From Rossellomorea pakistanensis (GTDB taxonomy: Bacteria; Bacillota; Bacilli; Bacillales; Bacillaceae_B), in contig NZ_JAFBDZ010000002.1 of assembly GCF_016908495.1 (NCBI RefSeq), forward strand, positions 992,001-1,056,000: 64,000 nucleotides of DNA, given 5' to 3'. Positions within the stretch are counted from its first letter, which is position 1. Every line of letters begins with the position of its first letter. Made by a program: the position numbers and the translations under genes. Shown here piece by piece: positions 54,782 through 63,786 of the stretch. The notes below the pieces were generated by a model. The model was given only the letters and a program-made list of their open reading frames with translations. It made no database searches and was not told the origin of the DNA.

Positions 54782-55338
54782 ATGATAAAAAAGAAAGGAT
54801 ATACCCGTCCGAATTCAAAAGTTAGAAGCATTACAACGGAGATTGCCCCTACATCACCCAAAGATGCCTCATCATTCAACACTCCCAAAAAAAGTAATCC
54901 ATAGCGCGAATTTAATCGAGAAAATGAATGCATTTGAAAAAGTTCATCAACAACCATCACTAACTCATAAAGAGCAGAAAAAATTTTCATCGATGCTCAT
55001 CAAAAAGCATGAGAGGGAGAGCATAGATATATTACAAAAATATGAAATCGATTGTAATGAGCTTTTAAAAGGGGGGCACTGTCCAGCGTATTTGGCCATT
55101 CCCGGAGAGATTATATAGTACATGGAAATGCCAATCATGTCAGGCTGTATCTAAAGTGGCATATATCGAATCACTAAATGATGATGCTCATTTAGTGAAA
55201 ATTACGATTTCAAATAGAGAATTCAGGGATTTCCTCAATATATCCTCAAGGTCAATTGCTTATAACCTTCTGAAGTCTATGAATCTTCAACCCATTGGAC
55301 AAAGAAGGTCTCATCAATACATGCTCACACCTCAATAA
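54782..55338 (+). pseudogene. NERD-domain protein, internally deleted and frameshifted
   Basis: Serial frames read IKKKGYTRP, then KLEALQRRLPLHHPKMPHHS (the standard start of bacillar NERD proteins), then NLIEKMNAFEKVHQQPSLTHKEQKKFSSMLIKKHE...EIDCNELLKGGHCPAY and, after another stop, STWKCQSCQAVSKVAYIESLNDDAHLV...NREFRDFLNISSRSIAYNLLKSMNL (the C-terminal zinc-finger and helical tail). The whole NERD nuclease-related core (about 120 residues) between the N-terminal and tail parts is missing. Ribosome site for the original start at about 54767-54775. Confidence 0.75.
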
Positions 55339-55455
55339 ACACTATTAATAGTCTTAGAAATTAATCTTCATATTTCAGATCTTTTTCTATCGAAATAGCA
55401 ATCACAAAAAATTCTCGCTTCGAGGGAGAACGCACATTCAGCTTGCTGACTATAA

Positions 55456-55494
55456 AAAGGCCTAGAAGATTATGTTGACCTTCTAGGCTTTATT
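55456..55494. terminator. Terminator-like hairpin between NERD remnant and activator gene
   Basis: AAGGCCTAGAAG and CTTCTAGGCTTT pair with one bulged base over an 11-base loop. T-rich sequence on the plus side and A-rich on the minus side allow bidirectional use. Confidence 0.7.
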
Positions 55495-55560
55495 GAGAGA
55501 TAAAAACCGAGGGTGAGTATCTTTTATTCCTGGGTGTAAAAAGTATGTCGTAGATGCATC

Positions 55561-56967
55561 TTATTTACTACGTCCAATATTATACTTCTTAAATTTATAA
55601 ATAACGGAAGGTTGACTTATTCCTAAGGCTTCTGCTATTTCATAGGTGGAATTGTAATGATTATATGCATCGGTCAGGATCTGCACTTCAAGCTGCTCTA
55701 AAGCGTGTTTTAAACTCTGTTTTTTAAAGTCTTCATTTTCCGAGTTTTGGATTGGATGATTTATATGATTCGCATCTTTCATTACTTTTGGAAGGTCACT
55801 TGGGTAAATAGTGCTTCCTTCAGATATAAGCAGGACCCGTTCCATTACATTTTCTAGCTCTCTAATATTCCCAGGCCAGGAATAATTCAAAAGGTTTTCA
55901 TAGGTAGTAGAATGGAATTGTTTATTTAGATTATATTTATGATTAAGCTTTTCGTAATAATGTTGAATTAATAGAGGAATATCCTCAAAACGTTCTCTTA
56001 AAGGAGGGATTTGAAGCGGTATTACGTTTAGTCTATAAAATAAATCCGAACGGAACTTTTTTTGTTCAACCATCTCTGATAGATCTTTATTGGTGGCTAC
56101 GATTAAACGAAAATCAATCTTTTTCTCCTTTTTCCCGCCTACCCGCATAATTTTTTTATCTTGTAATGTCTTTAATAGTTTTACTTGCATGGAGAGAGGA
56201 AGATCCCCTACCTCGTCTAAAAATAGTGTTCCACCATCTGCCTGTTCAATCAACCCCTGTTTCCCTTCTTTAAGGGCTCCAGTAAAGGCCCCGGCGTCAT
56301 AACCAAACATTTCCGATTCAAAAAGGCTTTCCGGGATTGTACTGCAATTAACCTCAATAAAGGGTTCTTTCCTTCGGTGACTTTGGTTATGGAGAGTGTG
56401 GGCTAGTGCGCTTTTTCCTACCCCTGACTCACCTAGAAATAATACGGTAACATCAGTTTGCGCAACCCTAGAAACCGTTTTCATTAATTGGGTCATTTGC
56501 TTACTGCGGATGACCATTCCACCTTTGCCATACTCTTTTTCCCTCAACTCTTGAACCTCTGTTTGAACGATTTTTATTTTTCTTTGTAAACGTTCGTATT
56601 GCTCCTGAAGATTTTTGATTTCTGTCTGATCTTGCGCATAACTGATAATGTTGCTCATATTCCCTTCGTCATCAAAAACAGGGAAAGCGGTTGACATAAC
56701 AACTTTTCCCGTTTTGGTTTGTTGAAGAATTTGGATCGGCTTTTGATTTTTAATAACAGAAGCAGTAATGGAAGGAGATAATACGCCCTCATCCTCTAAA
56801 TCCAAAACAGATTTCCCAATATAGTGGTTTGCTTCAATCCCATAAAGGGACCAATGAGCAGGGTTAGAGTTTAAGATGATACCATGCTTATCAGTGATCG
56901 TTATATTGTTATTGGAAGTTTCAACTATCTTATTTAAAACATGATTTAAGGATTCGGTCATTTCCAT
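55561..56967 (-). CDS. Sigma-54-dependent activator (PAS-coiled coil-AAA-Fis)
   Basis: A 468-residue enhancer-binding protein, clearly a paralogue of the activator at 47-48.5 kb. A PAS domain (about 1-115), a short coiled coil (about 117-145), an AAA domain with Walker A LGESGVGKS, an intact GAFTGA loop, Walker B GGTLFLDEVGDL and R-finger region FRSDLFYRLNV, and a Fis helix-turn-helix (STYEIAEALGISQPSVIYKFKKY). AGGGGG precedes the ATG. It is divergent from the second transaminase/aldehyde dehydrogenase operon, which has a sigma-54 promoter and TTGATT/AATCAA palindromes in between, and so is its likely activator. Confidence 0.93.
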   Translation of the reverse strand: MEMTESLNHVLNKIVETSNNNITITDKHGIILNSNPAHWSLYGIEANHYIGKSVLDLEDEGVLSPSITASVIKNQKPIQILQQTKTGKVVMSTAFPVFDDEGNMSNIISYAQDQTEIKNLQEQYERLQRKIKIVQTEVQELREKEYGKGGMVIRSKQMTQLMKTVSRVAQTDVTVLFLGESGVGKSALAHTLHNQSHRRKEPFIEVNCSTIPESLFESEMFGYDAGAFTGALKEGKQGLIEQADGGTLFLDEVGDLPLSMQVKLLKTLQDKKIMRVGGKKEKKIDFRLIVATNKDLSEMVEQKKFRSDLFYRLNVIPLQIPPLRERFEDIPLLIQHYYEKLNHKYNLNKQFHSTTYENLLNYSWPGNIRELENVMERVLLISEGSTIYPSDLPKVMKDANHINHPIQNSENEDFKKQSLKHALEQLEVQILTDAYNHYNSTYEIAEALGISQPSVIYKFKKYNIGRSK

Positions 56968-56992
56968 TTTTCCCCCTAAACTTCTAATCTAG

Positions 56993-57050
56993 TTGATTTA
57001 AATTTTAATCAAATCCTTCTTGGTAATCAATAATTTAATCGAAAATCACC
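56993..57050 (+). promoter_or_regulatory. Upstream activator sites of the second transaminase operon
   Basis: TTGATT-N8-AATCAA (56993-57012) is a perfect palindrome, and TAATCAATAATTTAATCGA with a related half follows about 20 bases later. They lie 35-90 bases upstream of the -24 element. The sequence differs from the ald/M20 sites, which fits a second, specific activator. Confidence 0.5.
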
Positions 57051-57082
57051 AGAATAATGCCCTTTATCAACTTGAAATAACA

Positions 57083-57098
57083 TGGCACGAATCTTGCA
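57083..57098 (+). promoter_or_regulatory. Sigma-54 promoter of the second transaminase operon
   Basis: TGGCAC-N5-TTGCA, an exact -24/-12 consensus, about 75 bases before the start codon. Confidence 0.85.
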
Positions 57099-57173
57099 AT
57101 AGATTAAGTAAAGACAAAGGTAGCTCTAATAACGGACTATTTTTGTTCAATCAATGATAAAGGGTGATGATTG

Positions 57174-58499
57174 ATGGTAAATACAATGAACGACCTGCAG
57201 CAATTAGAAGAGCTAGATAAAAAACATTTTTTACATCCCACCTCTCCAATAAAGCAACAACAAGAATCAGGACCGTCTTTTATCTTTAAGGAAGGTCGTG
57301 GCATTTTTCTTGAAGACTACAAGGGAAATGTCGTCATTGATGGGATGTCATCTCTTTGGAATGTAAATATAGGTCATGGAAGAGAGGAGTTGGCGGAAGT
57401 TGCGGCGGAGCAAATGAAGAAGCTTGCCTTTAGTTCCTGCTTCGCAACGTATAGTAATGAGCCAGCGATCCGCTTAGCTGCAAAGCTAGCCCAATTGGCA
57501 CCGGGTGATTTAACGACAACATTTTTTACTTCTGGGGGCTCAGAGGCAAACGATACCGCTTATAAACTGGCAAGGCATTATTGGATTTTAAAAGGGGAAC
57601 CAGAAAAGAAAAAAATCATTTCTAGAACAAAGTCGTATCATGGTGTTTCGATGGGAGCAACGAGTGCAACTGGATTAAAACCGTTTCGAGATTTTTCAAG
57701 CTCCATTGCACCTGACTTTCTTCATGTTGACCATTTTAATACCGATGCTTTAAGAGAAAAAATTTTAATAGAAGGTCCTGAAACGATTGCCGCCTTTATT
57801 GCTGAGCCGGTCCAAGGTGCTGGAGGGGTTCATATTGCTCCCGATCATTATTTTAAGGAAATTAGAGATATCTGTGATTTTTACAATATTTTGTTTATTA
57901 CGGATGAGGTTATCACAGGATTTGGACGTACAGGTGAATGGTTCGGGATGAATCATTACGGAGTCACTCCAGATATGATGTGCTTCGCAAAAGGGGTAAC
58001 AAGTGGCTACGCACAATTAGGAGGCGTCATGTTATCAGAAAAATTGCATCGGGATTTTTCAAACTTTTCCTCGGGTACTCTACTACACGGGTATACGTAT
58101 AGCGGTCATCCAATGGCTTGTGCGGTTGCATTAAAGAATATTGAAATCATTGAACGAGAAAATTTAGTTCATCAGGCAAAAGAGGCTGGTGAATGGTTGA
58201 GGAAGGGAATGAAGTGGATACAATCTGAGAGAAAAATAGTAGGAAATGTACGGAGTCTAGGGTTAATGGGAGCTGTTGAAATCAAAAATGCAGGAGAGGC
58301 GAATTCTAAAGGTGCAAATCCGAAATCTCCGTTAATCGTGAACGAAGCAGCAAAACGCGGCTTAATTTGTCGTTCTGTCGTCTTTGATCATCAGGATACA
58401 TTAGTTTTTGCTCCGCCCCTTACAATTCAGAAGGAAGAAATTGAAAAAATGATCGCAATTTTAAATGATGCCATAAAGTCAATTGAGGAAAGATCATAA
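57174..58499 (+). CDS. Class III aminotransferase (second copy)
   Basis: A 441-residue PLP enzyme close in plan to the one at 50 kb: FFTSGGSEANDTAYKLARHYW, SRTKSYHGVSMGATSATGL, FITDEVITGFGRTGEWFGM and the Schiff-base Lys in MCFAKGVTSGYAQLGG. I prefer the ATG at 57174, six bases after AGGGTGA, to the adjoining TTG. The aldehyde dehydrogenase begins 22 bases later. In the amine-degradation model it would be the GABA (or a second omega-amine) transaminase feeding the next enzyme. Its real amino donor is not decided by sequence. Confidence 0.92.
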   Translation: MVNTMNDLQQLEELDKKHFLHPTSPIKQQQESGPSFIFKEGRGIFLEDYKGNVVIDGMSSLWNVNIGHGREELAEVAAEQMKKLAFSSCFATYSNEPAIRLAAKLAQLAPGDLTTTFFTSGGSEANDTAYKLARHYWILKGEPEKKKIISRTKSYHGVSMGATSATGLKPFRDFSSSIAPDFLHVDHFNTDALREKILIEGPETIAAFIAEPVQGAGGVHIAPDHYFKEIRDICDFYNILFITDEVITGFGRTGEWFGMNHYGVTPDMMCFAKGVTSGYAQLGGVMLSEKLHRDFSNFSSGTLLHGYTYSGHPMACAVALKNIEIIERENLVHQAKEAGEWLRKGMKWIQSERKIVGNVRSLGLMGAVEIKNAGEANSKGANPKSPLIVNEAAKRGLICRSVVFDHQDTLVFAPPLTIQKEEIEKMIAILNDAIKSIEERS

Positions 58500-58521
58500 T
58501 TTAAAGGAAGGAGGGGTCCAA

Positions 58522-59946
58522 ATGAAAAAGAATCTTTTTATAGATGGAAAATGGATTGAACCAAAATACTATACTGAATTGTACTCACCTTATGACGAAA
58601 GGATGATAGCAGAGATCCCTGCTGCTACACCAGATGAAGTGGAATCGGCGATTGATTCTGCATACCAAGCTACATCTATCATGAGAAAGATGCCTAGCCA
58701 CCAAAGGGCAACAATACTCGAAAACCTCACTCATCTTTTAGAGGAAAGGAAAGAGGAAGCAGCCAGAATTATCGCAATGGAAGCTGCAAAGCCTATCAAT
58801 ACAGCGAAAGTGGAAGTCGAAAGAACCATCCAGACCTATAAATTCGCAGCGGAAGAAGCAAAGCGGATTTATGGTGAAACACTTCCAATGGATGCAGCTC
58901 CAGGTGGAGAGGGGAGAGTGGCTTATACAGTCCAAGAGCCATTAGGTGTGGTTGCAGCCATTACACCATTTAACTTTCCAATGAATCTTGTTGCCCATAA
59001 AGTAGGTCCTGCGATTGCAGCTGGAAACACGGTGGTATTAAAACCTGCAGCTCAAACCCCACTTTCAGCTTATTTCCTTGCAGAGTTATGTAAAGAGGCT
59101 GGGGTGCCTGATGGAGGTTTAAATGTTGTCACTGGAAGTGGTTCGGTCATTGGAGACATCCTTGTAAAAGATGAACGAATTCAAAAGATATCCTTTACAG
59201 GAAGCCATGCGGTTGGATTGCAAATTCGTAATAAAGCGGATTTAAAAAAAGTAACCTTGGAACTAGGGTCTAATGCAGCGGTCATCATTGATGAAAATGT
59301 TAATGTTGAGAAAATCATTCCTCGCTGTGTGTCGGGAGCATTTGCGTTTCAAGGGCAAGTGTGTATATCGCTCCAGCGAATTTATGTTCATGAAAAAAAT
59401 TATGAAAGGTTTGTAAAGGAATTTGTTGAAGCGACTAAAAAATTGAAGCTTGGTGCGCCGCTAGACCCCGAGACTGATATTTCAGCTCTGATTAGCCCAA
59501 AAGATGTAGAGAGGACACTTGATTGGATTGAAGAAGCGAAGCGGTCTGGAGCAGAGGTTGTTGCAGGGGGAATAAGTGAGGGGAATGTTTTACAACCAAC
59601 TATTCTAATCGATGTTGATCCTTCTGCCAAAGTCTCCTGCCAGGAGGTGTTCGCCCCAATCGTGGTTATCAATCGTGTTCAATCTGTAGAGGAAGCCATT
59701 AACGCAGTGAATGATTCTCGTTACGGCCTTCAAGCTGGAATTTATACTGAAAATATTCATACAGCCTTAAATGCGTCATCTGAATTACATGTTGGAGGTG
59801 TCATTATTAATGATATTCCAACCTACCGTGTCGATCATATGCCTTACGGTGGTGTTAAAGAAAGTGGTGTAGGTCGTGAAGGAATAAAGTATGCCATGGA
59901 AGAAATGATGGAGATGAAATTGGTAGTAATAAACAAAAATAAGTAG
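58522..59946 (+). CDS. Aldehyde dehydrogenase (succinate/malonate-semialdehyde or related class)
   Basis: A 474-residue ALDH, clearly different from the one at 51 kb: GVVAAITPFNFPMNLVAHKVGPAIAAGNTVVLKPAAQTP, catalytic Glu region LELGSNAAVIID (GSN instead of GGK), catalytic Cys in FQGQVCISLQRIYV, and a C-terminal YGGVKESGVGREG. The SN-type motif is typical of small-semialdehyde and sulfolactaldehyde-like dehydrogenases. The ATG follows AAGGAGGGG; an upstream in-frame start would overlap the transaminase. It probably oxidises the semialdehyde from the upstream transaminase, succinate semialdehyde in the GABA model. Confidence 0.9.
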   Translation: MKKNLFIDGKWIEPKYYTELYSPYDERMIAEIPAATPDEVESAIDSAYQATSIMRKMPSHQRATILENLTHLLEERKEEAARIIAMEAAKPINTAKVEVERTIQTYKFAAEEAKRIYGETLPMDAAPGGEGRVAYTVQEPLGVVAAITPFNFPMNLVAHKVGPAIAAGNTVVLKPAAQTPLSAYFLAELCKEAGVPDGGLNVVTGSGSVIGDILVKDERIQKISFTGSHAVGLQIRNKADLKKVTLELGSNAAVIIDENVNVEKIIPRCVSGAFAFQGQVCISLQRIYVHEKNYERFVKEFVEATKKLKLGAPLDPETDISALISPKDVERTLDWIEEAKRSGAEVVAGGISEGNVLQPTILIDVDPSAKVSCQEVFAPIVVINRVQSVEEAINAVNDSRYGLQAGIYTENIHTALNASSELHVGGVIINDIPTYRVDHMPYGGVKESGVGREGIKYAMEEMMEMKLVVINKNK

Positions 59947-60042
59947 TTCAATGATCATAAATAACAATATCGAGGTTGGTTCAACTCAAAACAGAGTCGG
60001 AATAAAATCAAACGAATTTTTATAAAATATTAAAAATATATC

Positions 60043-60089
60043 AAGAGCTTGTTTTGATTAAATTTTTTTCAAAACGGGCTCTTTTTTAT
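60043..60089 (+). terminator. Terminator of the second transaminase operon
   Basis: AAGAGCTTGTTTTGA and TCAAAACGGGCTCTT pair (with G-U) over an 11-base loop, followed by TTTTA. Confidence 0.8.
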
Positions 60090-60215
60090 TTTGTTTAAAG
60101 AAAATCAAAAATTTGTTTTGTCATTCCCCACTTGAAGCTCTATCTAAAACCCACATCTCACATAAGAAACTCCTTCTGTTCATATGAATTGAAGAGAGGA
60201 TAAGGGGGGATTGGG

Positions 60216-61694
60216 GTGAGTACGGAAAGAGTGAATGACTATTCTATATTGACCTATCCAGATGACTTGCTATCTATTATTAGAAAAGGGTTAGGTAGAG
60301 AGGGGCTGCCAAAAAAGGTTCTGATCATAGGAGCTGGCTTATCAGGATTAGTAGCGGGGTCATTATTAAAGCAGGCTGGACATCATGTGACCATTTTGGA
60401 AGGGAATAATCGAGTAGGCGGAAGGGTTTTTACAGTAAGAGATCCTTTTACCCCCGGAAATTATATGGATGTTGGAGCGATGCGTATTCCAAACAGCCAC
60501 GAGCTTGTATTTGAGTACATTCATCGTTTTAAACTTCCTGTAAATCTATTTATAAATTCATCTCCGCAGGATTTAATCTTTGTTAATAACATTCTTACAA
60601 CGCGTAAAGAGTATGAAATGAATCCAGATATTCTAAGGTTTCCGGTTGAAAAGTGGGAAAAGGGAAAAACTGCGACTGAGCTCTTTCTCACAGCAACCCA
60701 ACCATTTCTTGACCTTTATTCCAGCAGTACACCAGCACAACAGGAACAATTAAGAGAAGAATATGCTCAGTATTCTATGGGGGAATATTTGCGGTATAAT
60801 CCCCTAGGCCCATCTCTGTCATTAAATGCGATCCGAAAAATAAATGTTATGCTTGGGATGGAAGGGTTCCCAGAGTTCTCGTTTGTGGACATTTTAACCG
60901 ATATCATTTTTCCGATATTTAGTGAAAAAACTGAATTCTATGAAGTGACAGGAGGAAATGACCAGATTCCCCTCGCATTTATGAAGGAACTCCAAAATGA
61001 AACGTATATAAAGCAAAAAGTAGTAAAGATCATTCAAGGTGATCAAGGAGTCATTCTCAAAACGAAGAACCCAATCACTGGGCAATTCCGAAGTTTTGCA
61101 GGTGATTTTGCAATTATAACGGTCCCTTTTCCAGTGTTGCAGTTTGTCGATATCATTCCATATCATTCAATTTCCTTTAAGAAATGGCAAGCGATTAGAG
61201 AACTGAACAATGTACCATCCGTTAAGATTGGGGTTGAATTCAGAACCCGCTTTTGGGAAAAGTTGAATGTAGGGAATGCCATTTCGGATCTGCCCACCCG
61301 CTTTTCGTACATTCCTAGTCATAATATAGGTAGTGGGGGACCAGGTGTCTTGTTAGCCAGTTATAGCTGGGGACAAGATGCAATGTTATGGAGTAGTTTA
61401 TCTAAGGATGAGATGATCTCTTATGTCTTAAAGGATCTATCGAAAGTGTATGGTAAAGTCGTATATTCAGAGTTTATTAAAGCAATTTCTTATAACTGGA
61501 GTCAAAATCCATATTCTGCAGGTTGTTTTACGTTATTTACCCCTGGACAAGAACTAGATTTTGCGGATTATATCCGTCAACCTGAAGGAAGACTTCACTT
61601 CGCTGGAGAACATACTTCCTCCTTTCATGGTTGGATGGAAGGTGCAATAGAATCTGGTATTCGGGCGGCGTATGAAGTGAATGGAAGAGGATAA
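60216..61694 (+). CDS. Flavin-dependent amine oxidase (L-amino-acid oxidase, YobN-like)
   Basis: A 492-residue FAD enzyme of the monoamine-oxidase/LAAO family. The dinucleotide fold reads VLIIGAGLSGLVAGSLLKQAGHHVTILEGNNRVGGRV, with MDVGAMRIPNSHELVFEYI typical of L-amino-acid oxidases, and the C-terminal FAD site GRLHFAGEHTSSFHGWMEGAIESGIRAAYEV. No signal peptide. GTG start behind GGATAAGGGGGG. It makes a keto acid or aldehyde, ammonia and hydrogen peroxide. It sits next to the amine-degradation genes but has its own transcription unit. Confidence 0.9.
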   Translation: MSTERVNDYSILTYPDDLLSIIRKGLGREGLPKKVLIIGAGLSGLVAGSLLKQAGHHVTILEGNNRVGGRVFTVRDPFTPGNYMDVGAMRIPNSHELVFEYIHRFKLPVNLFINSSPQDLIFVNNILTTRKEYEMNPDILRFPVEKWEKGKTATELFLTATQPFLDLYSSSTPAQQEQLREEYAQYSMGEYLRYNPLGPSLSLNAIRKINVMLGMEGFPEFSFVDILTDIIFPIFSEKTEFYEVTGGNDQIPLAFMKELQNETYIKQKVVKIIQGDQGVILKTKNPITGQFRSFAGDFAIITVPFPVLQFVDIIPYHSISFKKWQAIRELNNVPSVKIGVEFRTRFWEKLNVGNAISDLPTRFSYIPSHNIGSGGPGVLLASYSWGQDAMLWSSLSKDEMISYVLKDLSKVYGKVVYSEFIKAISYNWSQNPYSAGCFTLFTPGQELDFADYIRQPEGRLHFAGEHTSSFHGWMEGAIESGIRAAYEVNGRG

Positions 61695-61955
61695 AAAATA
61701 AGACATATAGCTAGTAAAAACACAGAAGAAGCTTATCTAGGGATGGGATGAAAATTCAATTTAAAATATAAATGCTATTACTCTAAACTAAGGTAAGTTG
61801 ATAATAAACCTCGTAATTATTCTTAAGTGTTTTAGAAATTCCACTTATCTATACCTCATTCCTGGTTATCAAAAAAAATACGAATTAATAATGTCACTAT
61901 AGGAGTTATTATGTATCTATTTTAAACGTTATTTTGCACTATAAGGTAATATAAA
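61695..61955. other. Spacer without recognised gene
   Basis: AT-rich sequence between the amine oxidase gene and the hairpin at 61956. No coding frame with a ribosome site was seen. Confidence 0.4.
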
Positions 61956-61997
61956 AAAACCCAATTTCTCAGCATTAAAGTTGAGAAATTGGGTTTT
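61956..61997. terminator. Bidirectional terminator
   Basis: AAAACCCAATTTCTCA and TGAGAAATTGGGTTTT form a 16-bp perfect stem with a 10-base loop; A and T runs flank both sides. Confidence 0.9.
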
Positions 61998-62036
61998 ATC
62001 TTACTCCGGAAAAGCATCCGATAATTGAAATAACTT

Positions 62037-62222
62037 TTATGACAATAAGTAACGAATCAATCCTAATATAGCAAAACAAAATAAAACTGTGCCAGATCCT
62101 ATACCAGTAATTGCACTGTTGGCTACTTCCAATCTTTTGGATAGCCACGGTGATATTACTGCAATTACTATCATAAGTATCGCTAGCGCATACAAACCAG
62201 GGTCTTTAAAGATATTTACCAA
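62037..62222 (-). CDS. Small two-helix membrane protein, doubtful
   Basis: A 61-residue frame with two hydrophobic helices (LYALAILMIVIAVISPWL; GIGSGTVLFCFAILGLIRYLL). The start would be TTG without a ribosome site, and an ATG just upstream is in another frame (MNPLFPVGKYL and stop), so the start may have been damaged. The downstream terminator supports a transcribed unit. Function unknown. Confidence 0.4.
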   Translation of the reverse strand: MVNIFKDPGLYALAILMIVIAVISPWLSKRLEVANSAITGIGSGTVLFCFAILGLIRYLLS

Positions 62223-62388
62223 CGGGAAAAAGTGGGTTCATACGCCCATTTTAAGTTTATTAAATAGTTTTTTCTTCGAGTTTCCTTTCTTCTAATACAT
62301 CAATATTTGTCGGGACAAAATAAATTACATCAATTTTGAATAGTTGTTCGTTCGCTAAATTTGTGTAAAACATCCCAGGTTTTTGTCG

Positions 62389-62434
62389 GAAAAACCTAGC
62401 TAATCTTTTCATGTGAAGGTAGCTGGGTTTTATA
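62389..62434 (+). other. Hairpin in the 62.2-62.6 kb spacer
   Basis: AAAACCTAGCTA and TAGCTGGGTTTT (one G-U pair) enclose a 16-base loop, followed by ATAG. It may be a weak terminator. The rest of the spacer holds no gene that I can recognise. Confidence 0.5.
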
Positions 62435-62541
62435 GTTGGATGTGAAAAATAGCACTTAAAATAAGCACAAAATACCTCCTAAAGTGACATAATAATTAGT
62501 CAAGAATTTCCTCTCTTAAATAAAAAATAATTATAAAACTT

Positions 62542-62569
62542 TTGACAATTCTGTGAATTGATTTAGAAT
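62542..62569 (+). promoter_or_regulatory. Sigma-A promoter of the small membrane-protein gene
   Basis: TTGACA and TAGAAT are 16 bases apart, 23 bases before the ATG at 62592. Confidence 0.6.
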
Positions 62570-62591
62570 AATAGAAAAGGGAGATGAAAAT

Positions 62592-62891
62592 ATGGAAGCT
62601 AATTCGAAGAAAATATTAGATGTTGTGAAAAAGTTCGCAGGTATTGGGTGTGCCATCGGAATCGCCATTTTTGTATTCAGTCTATTTGCAAGCGGTTACA
62701 ATGAAAATTATGTATTATCGTATGTAGGTGCAACGATTGCCTTTAACGCTATTCTTGTATTTTTGATTGGCGTATTTTTCGTTGTAACGGAAGAAATGAT
62801 TGGTAATACACGAAAAGGGAAGAAGTTAGAACGAAATCCTTTTCAAGAAAAAAAACCTGAGCATCGGTTAAGACACTCAAGTTTTATATAA
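62592..62891 (+). CDS. Small membrane protein of unknown function
   Basis: A 99-residue protein with two hydrophobic helices (FAGIGCAIGIAIFVFSLFASGY and VGATIAFNAILVFLIGVFFVV) and a basic tail (NTRKGKKLERNPFQEKKPEHRLRH). ATG preceded by AAAGGGAG and a good promoter, so it is probably real. It converges on the end of the qox operon. I do not recognise the family. Confidence 0.65.
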   Translation: MEANSKKILDVVKKFAGIGCAIGIAIFVFSLFASGYNENYVLSYVGATIAFNAILVFLIGVFFVVTEEMIGNTRKGKKLERNPFQEKKPEHRLRHSSFI

Positions 62892-62897
62892 TCATTT

Positions 62898-63188
62898 TTA
62901 TTGGTAACCCCAAATCATCGTTAACAATGTTCCCAAGATCGTAACGATTGCCACGAATAGGGCGTACCAAATATTCGTATAGATTGATTTTTTATCTTCA
63001 GACTCTCCAGCATGCATGAACATGACTAATTGAACGCCTGCTTGCATAAATGCTGTGACTAGAAGAATGACTACTCCTGTTTTAGGAGAAAGGTCGAACA
63101 TAAGAACAGAAAGGGCGACAGCCGTCAGAATGAGTGAGAAGGCATAGCCCATCACGTGTCCAACAGGAAATAATTGTTTACTATTCAT
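62898..63188 (-). CDS. qoxD: Cytochrome aa3 quinol oxidase subunit IV
   Basis: A 96-residue membrane protein with three helices, matching the QoxD/CyoD family (HVMGYAFSLILTAVALSV; VVILLVTAFMQAGVQLVMFMH; the late IWYALFVAIVTILGTLLTMIWG). It starts two bases after the qoxC stop codon. It helps assemble the oxidase. As expected, it is last in the operon. Confidence 0.92.
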   Translation of the reverse strand: MNSKQLFPVGHVMGYAFSLILTAVALSVLMFDLSPKTGVVILLVTAFMQAGVQLVMFMHAGESEDKKSIYTNIWYALFVAIVTILGTLLTMIWGYQ

Positions 63189-63189
63189 C

Positions 63190-63786
63190 TTACATCATTC
63201 CTTTCAAGTAGACGAAGCTAAAGATGAAGATCCAAACTACGTCTAAGAAGTGCCAGTATAAAGAGAAAATGAATGATTTATTCGCCGTTTCCGGAGTTAA
63301 GCCACGTTTCTTTACTTGCATAAGGATGAAGATCCCCCAGAATAACCCTAGGGTAACGTGTGCTCCGTGAGTTCCTAGTAAGGTTAATAAGCTAGATGTA
63401 AAAGCACTTACCTGTAAACCTGCTCCCACGTGAACATAGTGAGTAAATTCATAAATCTCAACGCCCAGGAAGCCGGCTCCAAGGATAAGGGTGACGATGA
63501 AGAAGCCCATCGTCGCTTTTTTATTGCCAAGACGCATGGCGTTAACACCTAAGCCAATGGTGAAGCTACTTGTTAATAATAAAATTGTTTCAATCAATAC
63601 AGGTGTTACTTCAAAAATTTCAGATCCTGCTGGACCGTTGCCTGTACGATCTACTAGTGTAAAGTATGTGGCAAAGAGCGTTGCAAATAACGCAATTTCC
63701 GCTCCTAAAAAGATCCAAAATCCTAATATTTTTAATCGATTTTCTTCTGTACTATATTCAAGTGGCAGCGAGTGATCTATTTTCAT
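63190..63786 (-). CDS. qoxC: Cytochrome aa3 quinol oxidase subunit III
   Basis: A 198-residue protein with five helices of the heme-copper oxidase subunit III family: LGFWIFLGAEIALFATLFATYFTL, TSSFTIGLGVNAMRLG, and LLTLLGTHGAHVTLGLFWG, ending YWHFLDVVWIFIFSFVYL. Its ATG overlaps the qoxB stop by four bases. Part of the menaquinol oxidase of the plasma membrane. Confidence 0.95.
   Translation of the reverse strand: MKIDHSLPLEYSTEENRLKILGFWIFLGAEIALFATLFATYFTLVDRTGNGPAGSEIFEVTPVLIETILLLTSSFTIGLGVNAMRLGNKKATMGFFIVTLILGAGFLGVEIYEFTHYVHVGAGLQVSAFTSSLLTLLGTHGAHVTLGLFWGIFILMQVKKRGLTPETANKSFIFSLYWHFLDVVWIFIFSFVYLKGMM

Noticed and set aside
51408-59946. Pyrimidine (beta-alanine) degradation as the sole reading of the amine region
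   Set aside because: Kept as an alternative only: agmatine deiminase is adjacent and no dihydropyrimidinase or CoA-dependent methylmalonate-semialdehyde dehydrogenase motif is present.
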